Assembly (NCBI RefSeq): GCF_000517025.1
Contig: NZ_KI912094.1
Coordinates: 480,701-544,700, forward strand
Direction of reading: 5' to 3'
DNA: 64,000 nucleotides
Source of the DNA: Halonatronum saccharophilum DSM 13868
GTDB lineage: Bacteria > Bacillota > Halanaerobiia > Halobacteroidales > Halobacteroidaceae
Shown: positions 7,336 to 16,349 of the stretch, piece by piece
Numbering within the stretch: position 1 is the stretch's first letter
How the letters are laid out: every line of letters starts with the position of its first letter
Position numbers and translations under genes: made by a program
Notes under the pieces: generated by a model
What the model was told of the DNA's origin: nothing
Databases searched by the model: none
Seen by the model: the letters and a program-made list of their open reading frames with translations, nothing else

Positions 7336-8489
7336 CTTGAATCACCTAAAACCTTAAAATCTATATTATCCTCTAACCTATCACTACGCCAAATATCCTC
7401 ATTTGCCACTACCTTTACCCTCTTATCCCCTTCTATCAATAAATCATCGATAATAGAGTAGAGTCTAATAATTCCTAACTCTCCTACCTGACCTTTATTA
7501 TCTGCAAGAATCCCTTTACGGATAGCCTTTAAATTAAGCTCTTGTAAAAGATCTTGTAAACCTTTATCTACTTGGGCCAACTCGCCATCGCTATCAAATT
7601 TAACCTCTATTATAGTATCTCCACTACTATAGACCTTATAATCCTGATAAAGATCAAATTCGAGCCCTAACTTCTCATCCTTAAAGGTATTTTGAGAAGC
7701 TAGCAAACGAACAATCACCCTACCTTCACGTTCATCTAAAATCTCTACTACCTGATCAAAATCATTTTGGTTATATTCAATAGGTTTAATACCTTCCCCT
7801 AACTCTATACCTTCTTCTCTTACAGTAGCTGCAACCTTTTCTAATAGTTTATTAATTTCAGAATTTAACTCACCATAACCCTGATCTACAGATATAGATC
7901 TCTCTAGTAGAATATCACCTTTCTGATAAAGTATATCTCCTGTCAGCGAGTTAAAGTATCTCCTACCAAACAAAGTTAGATTATGGGCCAAATTATCAAT
8001 TTGATTATCAAGCTCATCCTTTTGCAGATTTAGCCTCTCAACTGTTTCTCCAAGCTCTACTTTACTTTCTCTAGTTCTTGTATAATCCTCTTGTAAACTA
8101 TCAAGCTCTCCTTCTAACCTACTACGATCTTGCTCCAAAAGGGCCAAATCTGCCACCTTCAGATTAATATCATCCCTTAATTCAAAAAGCTCACGGTTGT
8201 TATCTTCTAGTTCCACCTGCAAGCCATCCAACCTCTCTAACAAAGATCGCATATCAAACAAGGCCATCCTTACCTCTTCTGATGCAGCCATTAGAAGCAT
8301 CAAAGAAGAGATTGCTATAAGCATACCTGTAACTACAGTAATCAATATTGAGGTATGCTTAGGGCGTAGACCAAAGATAGATAGCCTCTTCTTACCAATC
8401 TTCATTCCAATCTTATCTCCAACATAAGCTATTACACCTGCTGTTATCACCAAAGTTATTATCAGTTTAAGACCATACATTTGGCCCAC
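7332..8489 (-). CDS. DUF3084 domain membrane protein with coiled coil
   Basis: A 385-residue protein of the DUF3084 family, best known from cyanobacteria and Halanaerobiales. Two membrane segments lie near residues 8-25 and 47-68, separated by a short basic loop containing FGLRPKHTS. A long charged coiled coil (about 80-170) follows, and then a globular domain with ERSISVDQGYGE and a REGRVIVRLLASQNTF strand. The function is unknown. Its 4-base overlap with the downstream YqgF-like gene suggests a linked role. The start codon follows a GAGGGTGGGCC stretch. A TTGGCCC heptamer spans the first codons (Met-Gly-Gln). Confidence 0.75.
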   Translation of the reverse strand: MGQMYGLKLIITLVITAGVIAYVGDKIGMKIGKKRLSIFGLRPKHTSILITVVTGMLIAISSLMLLMAASEEVRMALFDMRSLLERLDGLQVELEDNNRELFELRDDINLKVADLALLEQDRSRLEGELDSLQEDYTRTRESKVELGETVERLNLQKDELDNQIDNLAHNLTLFGRRYFNSLTGDILYQKGDILLERSISVDQGYGELNSEINKLLEKVAATVREEGIELGEGIKPIEYNQNDFDQVVEILDEREGRVIVRLLASQNTFKDEKLGLEFDLYQDYKVYSSGDTIIEVKFDSDGELAQVDKGLQDLLQELNLKAIRKGILADNKGQVGELGIIRLYSIIDDLLIEGDKRVKVVANEDIWRSDRLEDNIDFKVLGDSR

Positions 8490-8799
8490 CCTCTCTAGTA
8501 TGAGCTATCAGCTATCAGCCTTCAGCTTAAGATCAAATTCAAAGCCTAAAAAAGCAAAACCAGTTCAACTAGTAATGAACACAAATAAAAACACAAATAA
8601 AGCCCAAGATCTATTCAAAAAACAATAAACCTTTATTAAATAATAAAATTTTTACTCCAAAACATTTCCCTTAAATCATATATTAATATAACTTTTAATT
8701 CTGAATTTAATTAGTGAAGATTAGTGTCAATTCGTGGTTCAAAAAGTCTTTTGTTTTGATTTTAACTATCAACTCTCAACTATCAACTACCAATTAAGC
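8490..8799. other. 310-base intergenic region with degenerate repeat words
   Basis: No coding frame or RNA gene is recognised. Both ends carry runs of the word CTATCAACT and variants: 8499-8524 has CTATCAGCTATCAGC and 8763-8790 has AACTATCAACTCTCAAC. Between them the DNA is very AT-rich and has one copy of the phrase TTAGTGTCAATTCGTGG. It resembles other gaps in the window and is probably a decayed intergenic repeat element. Confidence 0.45.
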
Positions 8800-9897
8800 T
8801 TACCTGCTTACTTTAAATAAAAGTCCAATCCCTACCAGACCAAATACTATATTCTGTATCCAAGCCCCTATCCAAGCTGCTATATGTCCAGCTTCACCAA
8901 GGGAGGCTCCTACAGTCATCAAAGTATAATAAATAAAGATAACAATAATACTAAAGCCAAGTCCAATTGAAGATCCTGAACGATTAGGCTTAAGACCTAA
9001 GGGTGCTCCTAATAAAGCAAAAATAAAACTAGCAAAAGGTATAGCATACCTTTGATGATAAAGAACCTTTAGCTCATTAACATCTCTACCCTCTTCCTCG
9101 AGTAATCTAATATGCCCCCTTAGTTCATTTAAGGTCATCTCATCTGGATCCTTTTGATTTCTAGAGATCTGACGTGGAGTTCTATTTAACTTATCCTCCA
9201 TATTATACTCTTCAAAGCTTAGCCTGGGTACTCTTCCATCACTAGTAATATTATATATAATTCCATCGATAAAGACCCATTGATCTCCTACCCATTTAGC
9301 CTGCCTTGCTTCGATAATATTAACCACTCGACCATCCTCATACTCCTGCCAGATAACTCCTTCTAACTCTTGGGTATCACCATCAAACTTATTAGCAATT
9401 AATAAAGACTCAAAACTCCCTGTTCTCCTATCTACTGATGATATCTGTAGATTTCTTTGAGTCTGAGGCATCACTTCACCATGCCTTATCCTCCATACCA
9501 TCTCCTCATAAACATTATTACTTATTGGTACCAATGTATCATTAAATAAGACTGTTAATCCACTTATAAGCAGACCAATAATCAATACGGGTACTATCAA
9601 TTTAGTAAAACTAACTCCACTGGCCCTTAAGGCTACTATCTCACTATCACCAGATAAACGACCAAAGGCCAACAAAGTTGCTAATAACATTGCCATAGGA
9701 AAGGTAAAGACAATAATCTGTGGCAGACTCAAAAAGAATAATTTTACAGTTTCTAATAATGGGATATTATATCTTGTCATCATCTTAGCTAATCTAATCA
9801 ATATATCTGAACCTACAAATATACTGGTAAAAGCAAATACCCCAAAGAGGAAGGGCTGTAAAAGTTCTACCAGAATATATCGATTTACTATCTTCAT
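8800..9897 (-). CDS. LptF/LptG family LPS export permease
   Basis: Inner-membrane subunit of the LptB2FG ABC transporter, which extracts LPS from the inner membrane. The 365-residue protein has three N-terminal membrane segments (about 15-110), a periplasmic beta-jellyroll region (about 120-265, with QTQRNLQISSVD and GVIWQEYEDG) and three C-terminal segments that include GAPLGLKPNRSGSSIG. The start is the ATG at 9897 (MKIVNRYIL). It follows AAGGAG and lies 13 bases after the lptB stop; an upstream frame extension overlaps lptB. It is the last gene of the lpx-kds-lpt run. Two more members of the family lie at 32.7-34.9 kb, so its partner is uncertain. Confidence 0.9.
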   Translation of the reverse strand: MKIVNRYILVELLQPFLFGVFAFTSIFVGSDILIRLAKMMTRYNIPLLETVKLFFLSLPQIIVFTFPMAMLLATLLAFGRLSGDSEIVALRASGVSFTKLIVPVLIIGLLISGLTVLFNDTLVPISNNVYEEMVWRIRHGEVMPQTQRNLQISSVDRRTGSFESLLIANKFDGDTQELEGVIWQEYEDGRVVNIIEARQAKWVGDQWVFIDGIIYNITSDGRVPRLSFEEYNMEDKLNRTPRQISRNQKDPDEMTLNELRGHIRLLEEEGRDVNELKVLYHQRYAIPFASFIFALLGAPLGLKPNRSGSSIGLGFSIIVIFIYYTLMTVGASLGEAGHIAAWIGAWIQNIVFGLVGIGLLFKVSR

Positions 9898-9910
9898 CTG
9901 CTGCCACTCC

Positions 9911-10627
9911 TTACATCTGAAATTTCTCACCTAAATAGAACTTCTTAGCTGTCTCACTATTGGCTATCTCCTCTGAAGTTCCTGAAATTAATATCTTACC
10001 TTGATGCATAATATAAGCTCGATCAGTTATTGCAAGGGTCTCCCTTACACTATGATCAGTAATCAAGACTCCAAGACCTCTTCTCTTTAGGTGAGATACT
10101 ATCTCTTGTATATCTCCTACTGCAATTGGATCTACCCCTGCAAAAGGCTCATCTAATAGGATATAATCAGGATCTGTTGCTAAAGAACGGGCAATCTCAA
10201 CCCTTCTTCTCTCTCCACCTGATAACATATACCCCTTCTGTTTACGAATATGAGCAATATCAAACTCCTCTAAAAGGGACTCTACAATCTCTTCATTATC
10301 TTCAGGTCTATCTATCATCTCTAAGATAGCCATAATATTCTCTTCCACAGTCAACTTCCTAAATACAGATGCCTCCTGGGCCAAATAACCAAGGCCTTTT
10401 CTTGCCCGCTTATGCATAGGTAGGGCAGTAATATCTTGACCATCCAAAATAATTCTCCCCTTATTGGGACTTACTAGCCCTACTACCATATAAAAAGTAG
10501 TCGTCTTTCCGGCACCATTTGGCCCTAAGATCCCAACAATTTCCCCTTTTTCTACATTAAAACTAACTCCATCAACTACATTCTTCTTACTATAGGTCTT
10601 GATCAAATTTTCTGCCTTAATAGCCAT
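9911..10627 (-). CDS. lptB: LptB, ATPase of the LPS export transporter
   Basis: A 238-residue ABC ATPase that powers LPS extraction with LptF and LptG. The Walker A motif is GPNGAGKT (35-42), the signature is MLSGGERRR and Walker B is [13 protein letters not shown]. The PFAGVDP and HSVRETL segments are typical of LptB. It sits directly between lptA and an LptF/G permease, with gaps of about 15 bases on each side. It is the only LptB candidate in the window, so it may serve all three LptF/G permeases. Confidence 0.95.
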   Translation of the reverse strand: MAIKAENLIKTYSKKNVVDGVSFNVEKGEIVGILGPNGAGKTTTFYMVVGLVSPNKGRIILDGQDITALPMHKRARKGLGYLAQEASVFRKLTVEENIMAILEMIDRPEDNEEIVESLLEEFDIAHIRKQKGYMLSGGERRRVEIARSLATDPDYILLDEPFAGVDPIAVGDIQEIVSHLKRRGLGVLITDHSVRETLAITDRAYIMHQGKILISGTSEEIANSETAKKFYLGEKFQM

Positions 10628-10642
10628 TATTAAATCACCCTC

Positions 10643-11344
10643 TTAATTATTAGGAATAACAAATCTAGTCTTTCCTTCAGCCCTCATCCTTCTAGTCTTG
10701 AGATTAAAAATAACTTTTTGAGCATCCATGTTCTGATTACCTCGCCTTGCTATAACATTACCAATTAAAATAATCTCATCCTTGTCTTCATAATACTCTA
10801 ACTTATCAGCTTGAGCAAAGAAATCATCACTTTGATCTACAACCTCTACGCCTCCAGATATAGTAAAGATATCTTGGGCCAAATCAATCTCAAAAACCTC
10901 TCCACTTATAACCCTATCATCCTCTTGCATCTTAGGGTTTCCTTTTAAAGTCCCAATCTCTAAAGATTCATCTAAAACAAACTCTTCTCCTGAAATTTTT
11001 CTTCCACCTTCTAAAATTACTACATCTCCACTAGCAATAATCTTATTAAAATTATCTTCCACCTTTAACTCATTAGAGTTTAAAGATAGTCCATCTTTTA
11101 GTAATTTAACTTCTCCAGTTAAAATTATATTCTCAAGTTCTTGGTTAGCAACTAACTCATTAGCCTCTACAGATACACCTTTATTATTTAATCGAACAGA
11201 GCCCTTGGCTACTACCTTTCCATTAAGGTCATCTATCACCAATTCATCAGCTAATAACTCTATTTCTCCTTCATTAGCTTGGGCAGGAACCACCATTATT
11301 GATATAACAAATATTATTATTAGTATAATTCCTAGTTTATTCAT
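10643..11344 (-). CDS. lptA: LptA/OstA-like periplasmic LPS transport protein
   Basis: A 233-residue periplasmic protein of the OstA/LptA beta-jellyroll family that bridges inner and outer membranes for LPS. A signal peptide covers residues 1-23 (cleavage likely after AQA). The rest is a run of short beta-strand repeats of the type ADELVIDDLNGKVVAKGSV and ANELVANQELENIILTGEV. Its start overlaps the end of lptC by 8 bases, so the genes are coupled. Normal LptA is about 160-190 residues; this one is slightly longer. Confidence 0.9.
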   Translation of the reverse strand: MNKLGIILIIIFVISIMVVPAQANEGEIELLADELVIDDLNGKVVAKGSVRLNNKGVSVEANELVANQELENIILTGEVKLLKDGLSLNSNELKVEDNFNKIIASGDVVILEGGRKISGEEFVLDESLEIGTLKGNPKMQEDDRVISGEVFEIDLAQDIFTISGGVEVVDQSDDFFAQADKLEYYEDKDEIILIGNVIARRGNQNMDAQKVIFNLKTRRMRAEGKTRFVIPNN

Positions 11345-11912
11345 AGCTCACACCCTCTTCTTTAGTAATCACCCTTACATCTCCTAATATCCTAAGTCTC
11401 TGTAGATCAACCTCGCTAACAAACCTATCACCTGTAGCTCTAATACCCTCTTGCTCAATTAGTACATCTCCAACTCCTGTCAACTCATTTCTAGCTTGAT
11501 TCCAATTTAGAGAGTTGGCCCTAAGTTTCTTATCATCACTTCTTATAGTAATAGCTCCCTCTAAGTTCAAAAATCCTGTTTCTGAATCGATAGTTCCTCT
11601 ATCTGCTACTATACTTATCAACTCATCACCGTCTTCTGTAACTCGGCCTTGTATCTCATTTAATACAATACTCCTTCTATCCTCAAAGTGCTCAATTGTG
11701 TTGGCCCCTAACTCCCACTTAGTCTTTTCATCATCACTATACAATGTTATAAAAGCATCTTTTATCTGAGCATCTGGTTTATTGATATCTTGTAGTGATT
11801 CATCAGATATTTTAGTGGGAGGGGACTCATCATTAGAGCTCTCTCTAAGCAGAAGGTATCCACCTGTAACTACAACTAAAATAGCCATTACTATTATAAT
11901 TACCTTCTTCAT
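11337..11912 (-). CDS. lptC: LptC, LPS export protein
   Basis: A 191-residue membrane-anchored periplasmic protein that receives LPS from LptB2FG and passes it to LptA. One N-terminal membrane helix (about 4-21) is followed by the LptC beta-jellyroll with KTKWELGANTIEHFEDR and DEDGDELISIVADRG-like strands. It overlaps the acyltransferase stop at its start by 4 bases and the lptA start at its end by 8, so all three are translated as a block. A second LptC lies at 29.5-30.0 kb. Confidence 0.9.
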   Translation of the reverse strand: MKKVIIIVMAILVVVTGGYLLLRESSNDESPPTKISDESLQDINKPDAQIKDAFITLYSDDEKTKWELGANTIEHFEDRRSIVLNEIQGRVTEDGDELISIVADRGTIDSETGFLNLEGAITIRSDDKKLRANSLNWNQARNELTGVGDVLIEQEGIRATGDRFVSEVDLQRLRILGDVRVITKEEGVSYE

Positions 11913-12805
11913 TTAGAAGCCCCCTTAATCTTGGTCTTCCATCTACGATGTAGCCATAGCCATTGATCTGGATACTCTTTGACCTTAGTTTCCAAAGATG
12001 AGGTTAACTTTTGTAACTTCTCCTTTATCTCCTCTTTATCCGCCTTCTTATCTACACCTATAGCCTCTTCTATAATTAACTTATACTTCCCATAACCTAA
12101 CCTCATTAAATATACCGGTAAGATTAATGCACCAGTCTTTTGAGCAAATACTACCGGACCTGTCGGAGTAGATGCAGGACGATCTAAAAATCTAACAAAC
12201 TCTCCCTTACTACGAGCATCTTGATCACCTAATATTAATAATAATTCCTTCTTCAACAAAGCTCTAAAGGCCTGCTTTACTCCCTTTTTATCATTAGCAA
12301 AAACATTACCACCATTACTCTCTCTAATATTTATTATTTCTTTATACATTAAAGGGTTTCTGTGCTTTTTAGCAATGGCATTAATAGGATATCCCAGCCA
12401 ACTAAGATATAGCCCTAAAAGTTCCCAATTCCCAATATGACCTGTAAACAAGATAACTCCTCTGTCTTCTTCATAAGCTCTTTTAAGATATTTCATACCC
12501 TCTACCTCTATCTTATCATCAAAACACCTTTCAGACCAATTTTCAAAACGAATGGTTTCAATAGTTTTAATAACCACATCCTGAAATACCTTTCTTGTTA
12601 GAGAACGGGCATCCTTAAGAGAATAGCCAAAGGATAACCTTATATTCTTAATAGCCAAATCTCTTCTACTTTTAACTAAATAAAATAGTATAAACCCTAG
12701 TAGTTTAGCAAAATAATAAGCTAAACGTTCTGGCAATAAATTAACAACTCCTTTAAATAATTTAAAGAAAGTATATGAAATTCTCTGCATAATCTTCTTC
12801 AACAT
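11909..12805 (-). CDS. lpxL: LpxL/HtrB-type lipid A acyltransferase
   Basis: A 298-residue lysophospholipid acyltransferase of the LpxL/LpxM family, which adds secondary acyl chains to Kdo-lipid A at the inner membrane. The catalytic HX4E motif is HIGNWE in LFTGHIGNWELLG (about residues 123-135). An N-terminal hydrophobic segment anchors it, and RRDLAIKNIRLSFG is the usual family signature. Its stop overlaps the lptC start in an ATGA arrangement. Acyl-chain choice and position cannot be predicted. Confidence 0.88.
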   Translation of the reverse strand: MLKKIMQRISYTFFKLFKGVVNLLPERLAYYFAKLLGFILFYLVKSRRDLAIKNIRLSFGYSLKDARSLTRKVFQDVVIKTIETIRFENWSERCFDDKIEVEGMKYLKRAYEEDRGVILFTGHIGNWELLGLYLSWLGYPINAIAKKHRNPLMYKEIINIRESNGGNVFANDKKGVKQAFRALLKKELLLILGDQDARSKGEFVRFLDRPASTPTGPVVFAQKTGALILPVYLMRLGYGKYKLIIEEAIGVDKKADKEEIKEKLQKLTSSLETKVKEYPDQWLWLHRRWKTKIKGASK

Positions 12806-12835
12806 TGTTTACACCCCCCTCTTTTAAGAATGATA

Positions 12836-12858
12836 GTAATAAAGCTACGCTTTATTAC
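12836..12858. repeat. 23-bp dispersed hairpin repeat, copy 1
   Basis: A perfect hairpin with 10-base arms (GTAATAAAGC / GCTTTATTAC) and a 3-base loop lies in the gap between kdsC and the lpxL-type gene. It is the exact reverse complement of the copy at 38481-38503. A third copy with one changed arm base lies at 25217-25239. Confidence 0.7.
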
Positions 12859-12907
12859 TGGTGACACGATAATGTTAATTTATACGCTTCTACTAAAATA
12901 ACTTTTT

Positions 12908-13402
12908 TCAATTATCAATTGAATTTATAATAAGTTCTAAAGCTTCGCGAACTGCACCAAAGCCACCTTCTTTTTTGGTTGTATAATGGGCTACCTTTTT
13001 GACTTTATCTACACCATTAGCCACCGTCAAAGCTAAGCCTACTTCTTTTAAAACCTCTAAATCATTTACATCATCACCGATATAAGCAACCTCTTTAGAA
13101 GTTAAATTATATTTTTCTAATAAATTAGAAAAGATCCCAAGCTTATCTTTAATCCCTTGGTATACCTCTTTAATCCCTAACTCTTTGGCCCTTCTTTCAA
13201 CAATCTTAGATTCTCTTCCTGTAATAATAGCTACCTCAATTCCAGCCTCTTGGGCCAACTTAATCCCCTTCCCATCATGAACATGAAAGAACTTAAGTTC
13301 TTCACCATCATTACCCAAGATAATCCTACCATCAGTCAAAACCCCATCTACATCTGTAATAAAAAGCTTAACCCTCTGGGCTCTCTCTTCTACTGAAATC
13401 AT
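12908..13402 (-). CDS. kdsC: KdsC, Kdo-8-phosphate phosphatase
   Basis: A 164-residue HAD-superfamily phosphatase that removes phosphate from Kdo-8-P to give Kdo. The nucleophile loop is FITDVDGVLTDG (residues 14-25). The second motif is VAIITGRES and the last acidic pair is IGDDVNDLEV. The short, cap-less form is typical of KdsC. It lies in the same run as kdsD, kdsA and kdsB, which supports the pathway call. Confidence 0.92.
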   Translation of the reverse strand: MISVEERAQRVKLFITDVDGVLTDGRIILGNDGEELKFFHVHDGKGIKLAQEAGIEVAIITGRESKIVERRAKELGIKEVYQGIKDKLGIFSNLLEKYNLTSKEVAYIGDDVNDLEVLKEVGLALTVANGVDKVKKVAHYTTKKEGGFGAVREALELIINSIDN

Positions 13403-13576
13403 CTTAGCACCTCCAACTTCAATTAATAGTTAACAAAGAATATCGAATAAATAAAAGCAAAGTGAAAATTTAGAATTTGCTACCCCTCTACGAGTTTTTG
13501 AAGAGCAAAAAACTCTTCGTGGGCAGAGTTACTATTTCTTTTTTTAACTCGATACTTTTTTCGCTGCCCTTATCCC
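13403..13576. other. Intergenic region with hairpin and repeat words
   Basis: Between kdsC and kdsD. The left half has AATAGTTAACAAAGAATATCG, the same wording seen near 15540 and 34930. The right half (about 13491-13530) forms a hairpin in which GAGTTTTTG and CAAAAAACTC flank AAGAG. On the minus strand this could end or slow transcription, but the pairing is not perfect. Confidence 0.35.
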
Positions 13577-14554
13577 TTACAACACTCCCGCCTTCAATAA
13601 GTCCTGGAAGTTAAGCAGACCTAAAGGTTTACCCTCGTCATCTATAACCGGAAGATCATTTATCTCCTTATCTTCCATTATTTTTAAAGCTTCAGCTGCT
13701 AATTTATTCTCGATAATTGTCGTTGGCTCCTTGGTCATAATCTCGTTGGCCCTTCTATTTAAAAGATCTGCTGACTTCTCTAACTCTCTTCTGATATCAC
13801 CATCAGTAATAATTCCTACCAAGAATCCACCTTTATCAACAATATTAGCAGCCCCCATCCCTGCAGAGGTCATCTTAAATAAGGTCTCCTGTAATGAAGA
13901 ATCTTCACCTACCACTGGATTCTTCTCTCTAATATTTAATACATCTCCTACCTTAAGCAAAAGTCTCTTACCTAAACTACCTCCAGGATGATAAAGAGCA
14001 AAATCTTCCTCTTTAAAATCTCTAGCCTTTAACAACGAGATAGCTAAAGCATCACCTAAAGCCAAAGTTGCTGTAGTACTTGCAGTAGGGGCCAAATTCA
14101 AGGGACAAGCCTCCATCTTTACCCCTGTATCTAGTACATAATCAGCATTTTTAGCCAAAGTCGATTCTAACCCTCCGGTCATAGCAACAACCTTTGCTCC
14201 AATCCTCTTAATCGCCGGTAATATATCCACGACTTCTTTACTTTCACCACTATTTGATAAAGCAACTACTATATCCTTATTTGTCACCATCCCTAAGTCT
14301 CCATGTATAGCTTCAGCAGGGTGTAGATAAAAAGAAGGTGTTCCAGTGCTAGATAAAGTAGCAGTTAACTTCTTAGCAATTACACCAGACTTACCCATAC
14401 CTGTCATAATAACACGCCCAGAACAGGATAATACCTCTTCAACCACCTTACAAAATTCATCATCAATAGACCTCTTTAACTCCCTAACGGCATTAGATTC
14501 AACCTCCAACACCTCCAAAGCTTGTGTTTTAATAAGATCTTCTTTTACCTTCAT
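13577..14554 (-). CDS. kdsD: KdsD/KpsF-type D-arabinose 5-phosphate isomerase
   Basis: A 325-residue enzyme converting ribulose 5-phosphate to arabinose 5-phosphate, the first step of Kdo synthesis. An N-terminal SIS domain has the sugar-phosphate loop TGMGKSGVIAKKLTATLSS and VALSNSGESKE. It is followed by the HPAEAIHGDLGMV and LAPTASTTATLA blocks. Two CBS domains fill the C-terminal third (from about 205). Length and order are as in E. coli KdsD. The gene is flanked by intergenic repeats and may be separately transcribed. Confidence 0.93.
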   Translation of the reverse strand: MKVKEDLIKTQALEVLEVESNAVRELKRSIDDEFCKVVEEVLSCSGRVIMTGMGKSGVIAKKLTATLSSTGTPSFYLHPAEAIHGDLGMVTNKDIVVALSNSGESKEVVDILPAIKRIGAKVVAMTGGLESTLAKNADYVLDTGVKMEACPLNLAPTASTTATLALGDALAISLLKARDFKEEDFALYHPGGSLGKRLLLKVGDVLNIREKNPVVGEDSSLQETLFKMTSAGMGAANIVDKGGFLVGIITDGDIRRELEKSADLLNRRANEIMTKEPTTIIENKLAAEALKIMEDKEINDLPVIDDEGKPLGLLNFQDLLKAGVL

Positions 14555-14693
14555 CTACATCCCCCTCTTTCTACGTTAGTTACTAGCTAGTAGCTTATAG
14601 CTCTCCTAGAAAAATCAACATCTCTTCTTACAATAACTAAAATTTAATTAATCAAATATCTTAAGCCAGTAACTAAAACATAAAAACTAATAG

Positions 14694-15518
14694 CTACCCC
14701 TTAACGATCTTATCAATAGCTTGTGCTTCTTTTAATATTTGCTCTAACTGCTCTAAGTTGACCATATTTGGCCCATCACATAAAGCCTCTTCTGGATTAT
14801 CATGAACCTCCATAAAGATAGCATCAATTCCTGTTCCTACAGCTGCTCTAGTTAGATAAGGTACATACTCTCTATCACCATCAGAAGAATCACCTGCTCC
14901 ACCTGGAAGCTGAACACTGTGAGTTGCATCAAAGACCACTGGGCAACCTGTTTTTCTCATTCTTGGTAATGATCTCATATCTACTACTAAATTATTATAT
15001 CCAAAAGATACCCCCCGCTCTGTTAGAAGTATCTTATCATTTCCTGTACTTTCAACCTTAGCAACAACCTGGTCAATATCCCAAGGTGCCAAGAATTGAC
15101 CCTTCTTAACGTTCACTATTTTACCAGTCTCACCTACAGCAGTAACCAGATCAGTCTGACGGGATAAGAAAGCTGGAATTTGAATAATATCCAAAACCTC
15201 TGCAGCCCTCTTTGCCTGCTCAGCTGTATGGATGTCTGATATTACAGGAAGGTCTAATTCCTCTTTAACTTTCTTTAATATCCTTAACCCCTCTTCTATA
15301 CCTGGACCTCTGTATGAATCAATTGAAGATCTATTAGCTTTATCATAAGAAGACTTAAAAACATAAGGAATATCCAATCTCTCTGTCATCTCTTTAACCT
15401 TTGTAGCAATCTTTAAAACCCTCTCCTCACTCTCAATAGCACAAGGACCTGCAATCAAAACGAAAGGATTATCCCCACCGAACTTAACCTTATCATCTAA
15501 TACAACCTCTCTAACCAT
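14694..15518 (-). CDS. kdsA: KdsA, Kdo-8-phosphate synthase
   Basis: A 274-residue aldolase-type TIM-barrel enzyme that condenses arabinose 5-phosphate with phosphoenolpyruvate. Visible marks are IAGPCAIESEE near the N-terminus, FKSSYDKANRSS, ISDIHTAEQA, QIPAFLSRQTDL and DATHSVQLPGG. The metal-binding residues of the metal-dependent class (Cys in AGPCAIES and His/Glu further on) are present. It sits between kdsB and kdsD. Confidence 0.96.
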   Translation of the reverse strand: MVREVVLDDKVKFGGDNPFVLIAGPCAIESEERVLKIATKVKEMTERLDIPYVFKSSYDKANRSSIDSYRGPGIEEGLRILKKVKEELDLPVISDIHTAEQAKRAAEVLDIIQIPAFLSRQTDLVTAVGETGKIVNVKKGQFLAPWDIDQVVAKVESTGNDKILLTERGVSFGYNNLVVDMRSLPRMRKTGCPVVFDATHSVQLPGGAGDSSDGDREYVPYLTRAAVGTGIDAIFMEVHDNPEEALCDGPNMVNLEQLEQILKEAQAIDKIVKG

Positions 15519-15534
15519 TTTATCACCCCTTTTT

Positions 15535-15624
15535 TAAAATAAATAATAAAGAATATTGAATAAATAAAACCAAATTCTCTATTCTTTGTTCTTTATTATC
15601 TGTCTAACTCTCAATTCTCAACTT
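15535..15624. repeat. AT-rich inverted repeat in the kdsA-kdsB gap
   Basis: ATAATAAAGAATATTGAAT near 15541-15560 is answered in inverted orientation by ATTCTTTGTTCTTTATTAT near 15580-15600. The words CTCTCAATTCTCAACTTTC follow, running up to the kdsB end. The same wording recurs near 13430, 34930 and elsewhere. It looks like a small palindromic intergenic element. Confidence 0.45.
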
Positions 15625-16347
15625 TCAACTCTCAACTAATTTTCTAACCTTCTCCAGATCCTCTTTTGTATCTACTCCAATAGATTGATGGTCTGTCTCT
15701 ACAACCTTAATCTTATACCCATTCTCTAAAACCCTCAACTGTTCTAAAGACTCTGTTTGCTCTAAGGAAGTTCTTTTAAGCTTAGAATAATCCAATAGAA
15801 ATTCTCTTCTATAAACATAAAGTCCTATATGCTTATAATAATTTATCTCTTTATCTTCTCTAGGATAGGGTATAAGGGAACGGGAAAAATAAAGAGCAAA
15901 ACCTTCCTTATCAGTAACAACCTTGACTATATTAGGGTTATTAAGCTCTTCTTTATCGTTTATCTTATACTTTAGAGTTCCCATTTTAATTTTACTATCC
16001 TCTAAAAGAGGAGTAACTGCCCTATCTATAGTATTGGGATCAATTAAGGGTTCATCTCCCTGTACATTTATAATTATATCGACTGATAAGTCTTGAGCGA
16101 CCTCTGCTAAACGATCAGTTCCTGTCTTATGATCCTTTGAAGTCATCTTAACCTCTCCACCAAAGCTTTGGACAGTATCATAAATCCTCTTATCATCAGT
16201 TGCTACAATAACTCTATCAACCTTATTAGCTTCAGCAGCCCTTTGATATACATGTTCAATCATCGTCTTATCACCAATAACCTTAAGCGGCTTACCTGGT
16301 AAACGTGTTGAATCATAGCGAGCTGGTATAATTGCTACTACCTCCAT
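15625..16347 (-). CDS. kdsB: KdsB, CMP-Kdo synthetase
   Basis: A 240-residue cytidylyltransferase that activates Kdo as CMP-Kdo. The nucleotide-binding start is VAIIPARYDSTRLPGKPL. The IINVQGDEPLI motif and the HIGLYVYRREFL and EQTESLEQLR blocks are diagnostic. It lies 2 bases from the end of lpxK. Making CMP-Kdo implies a Kdo transferase (WaaA), which is not present in this window. Confidence 0.96.
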   Translation of the reverse strand: MEVVAIIPARYDSTRLPGKPLKVIGDKTMIEHVYQRAAEANKVDRVIVATDDKRIYDTVQSFGGEVKMTSKDHKTGTDRLAEVAQDLSVDIIINVQGDEPLIDPNTIDRAVTPLLEDSKIKMGTLKYKINDKEELNNPNIVKVVTDKEGFALYFSRSLIPYPREDKEINYYKHIGLYVYRREFLLDYSKLKRTSLEQTESLEQLRVLENGYKIKVVETDHQSIGVDTKEDLEKVRKLVES

Positions 16348-16349
16348 CC

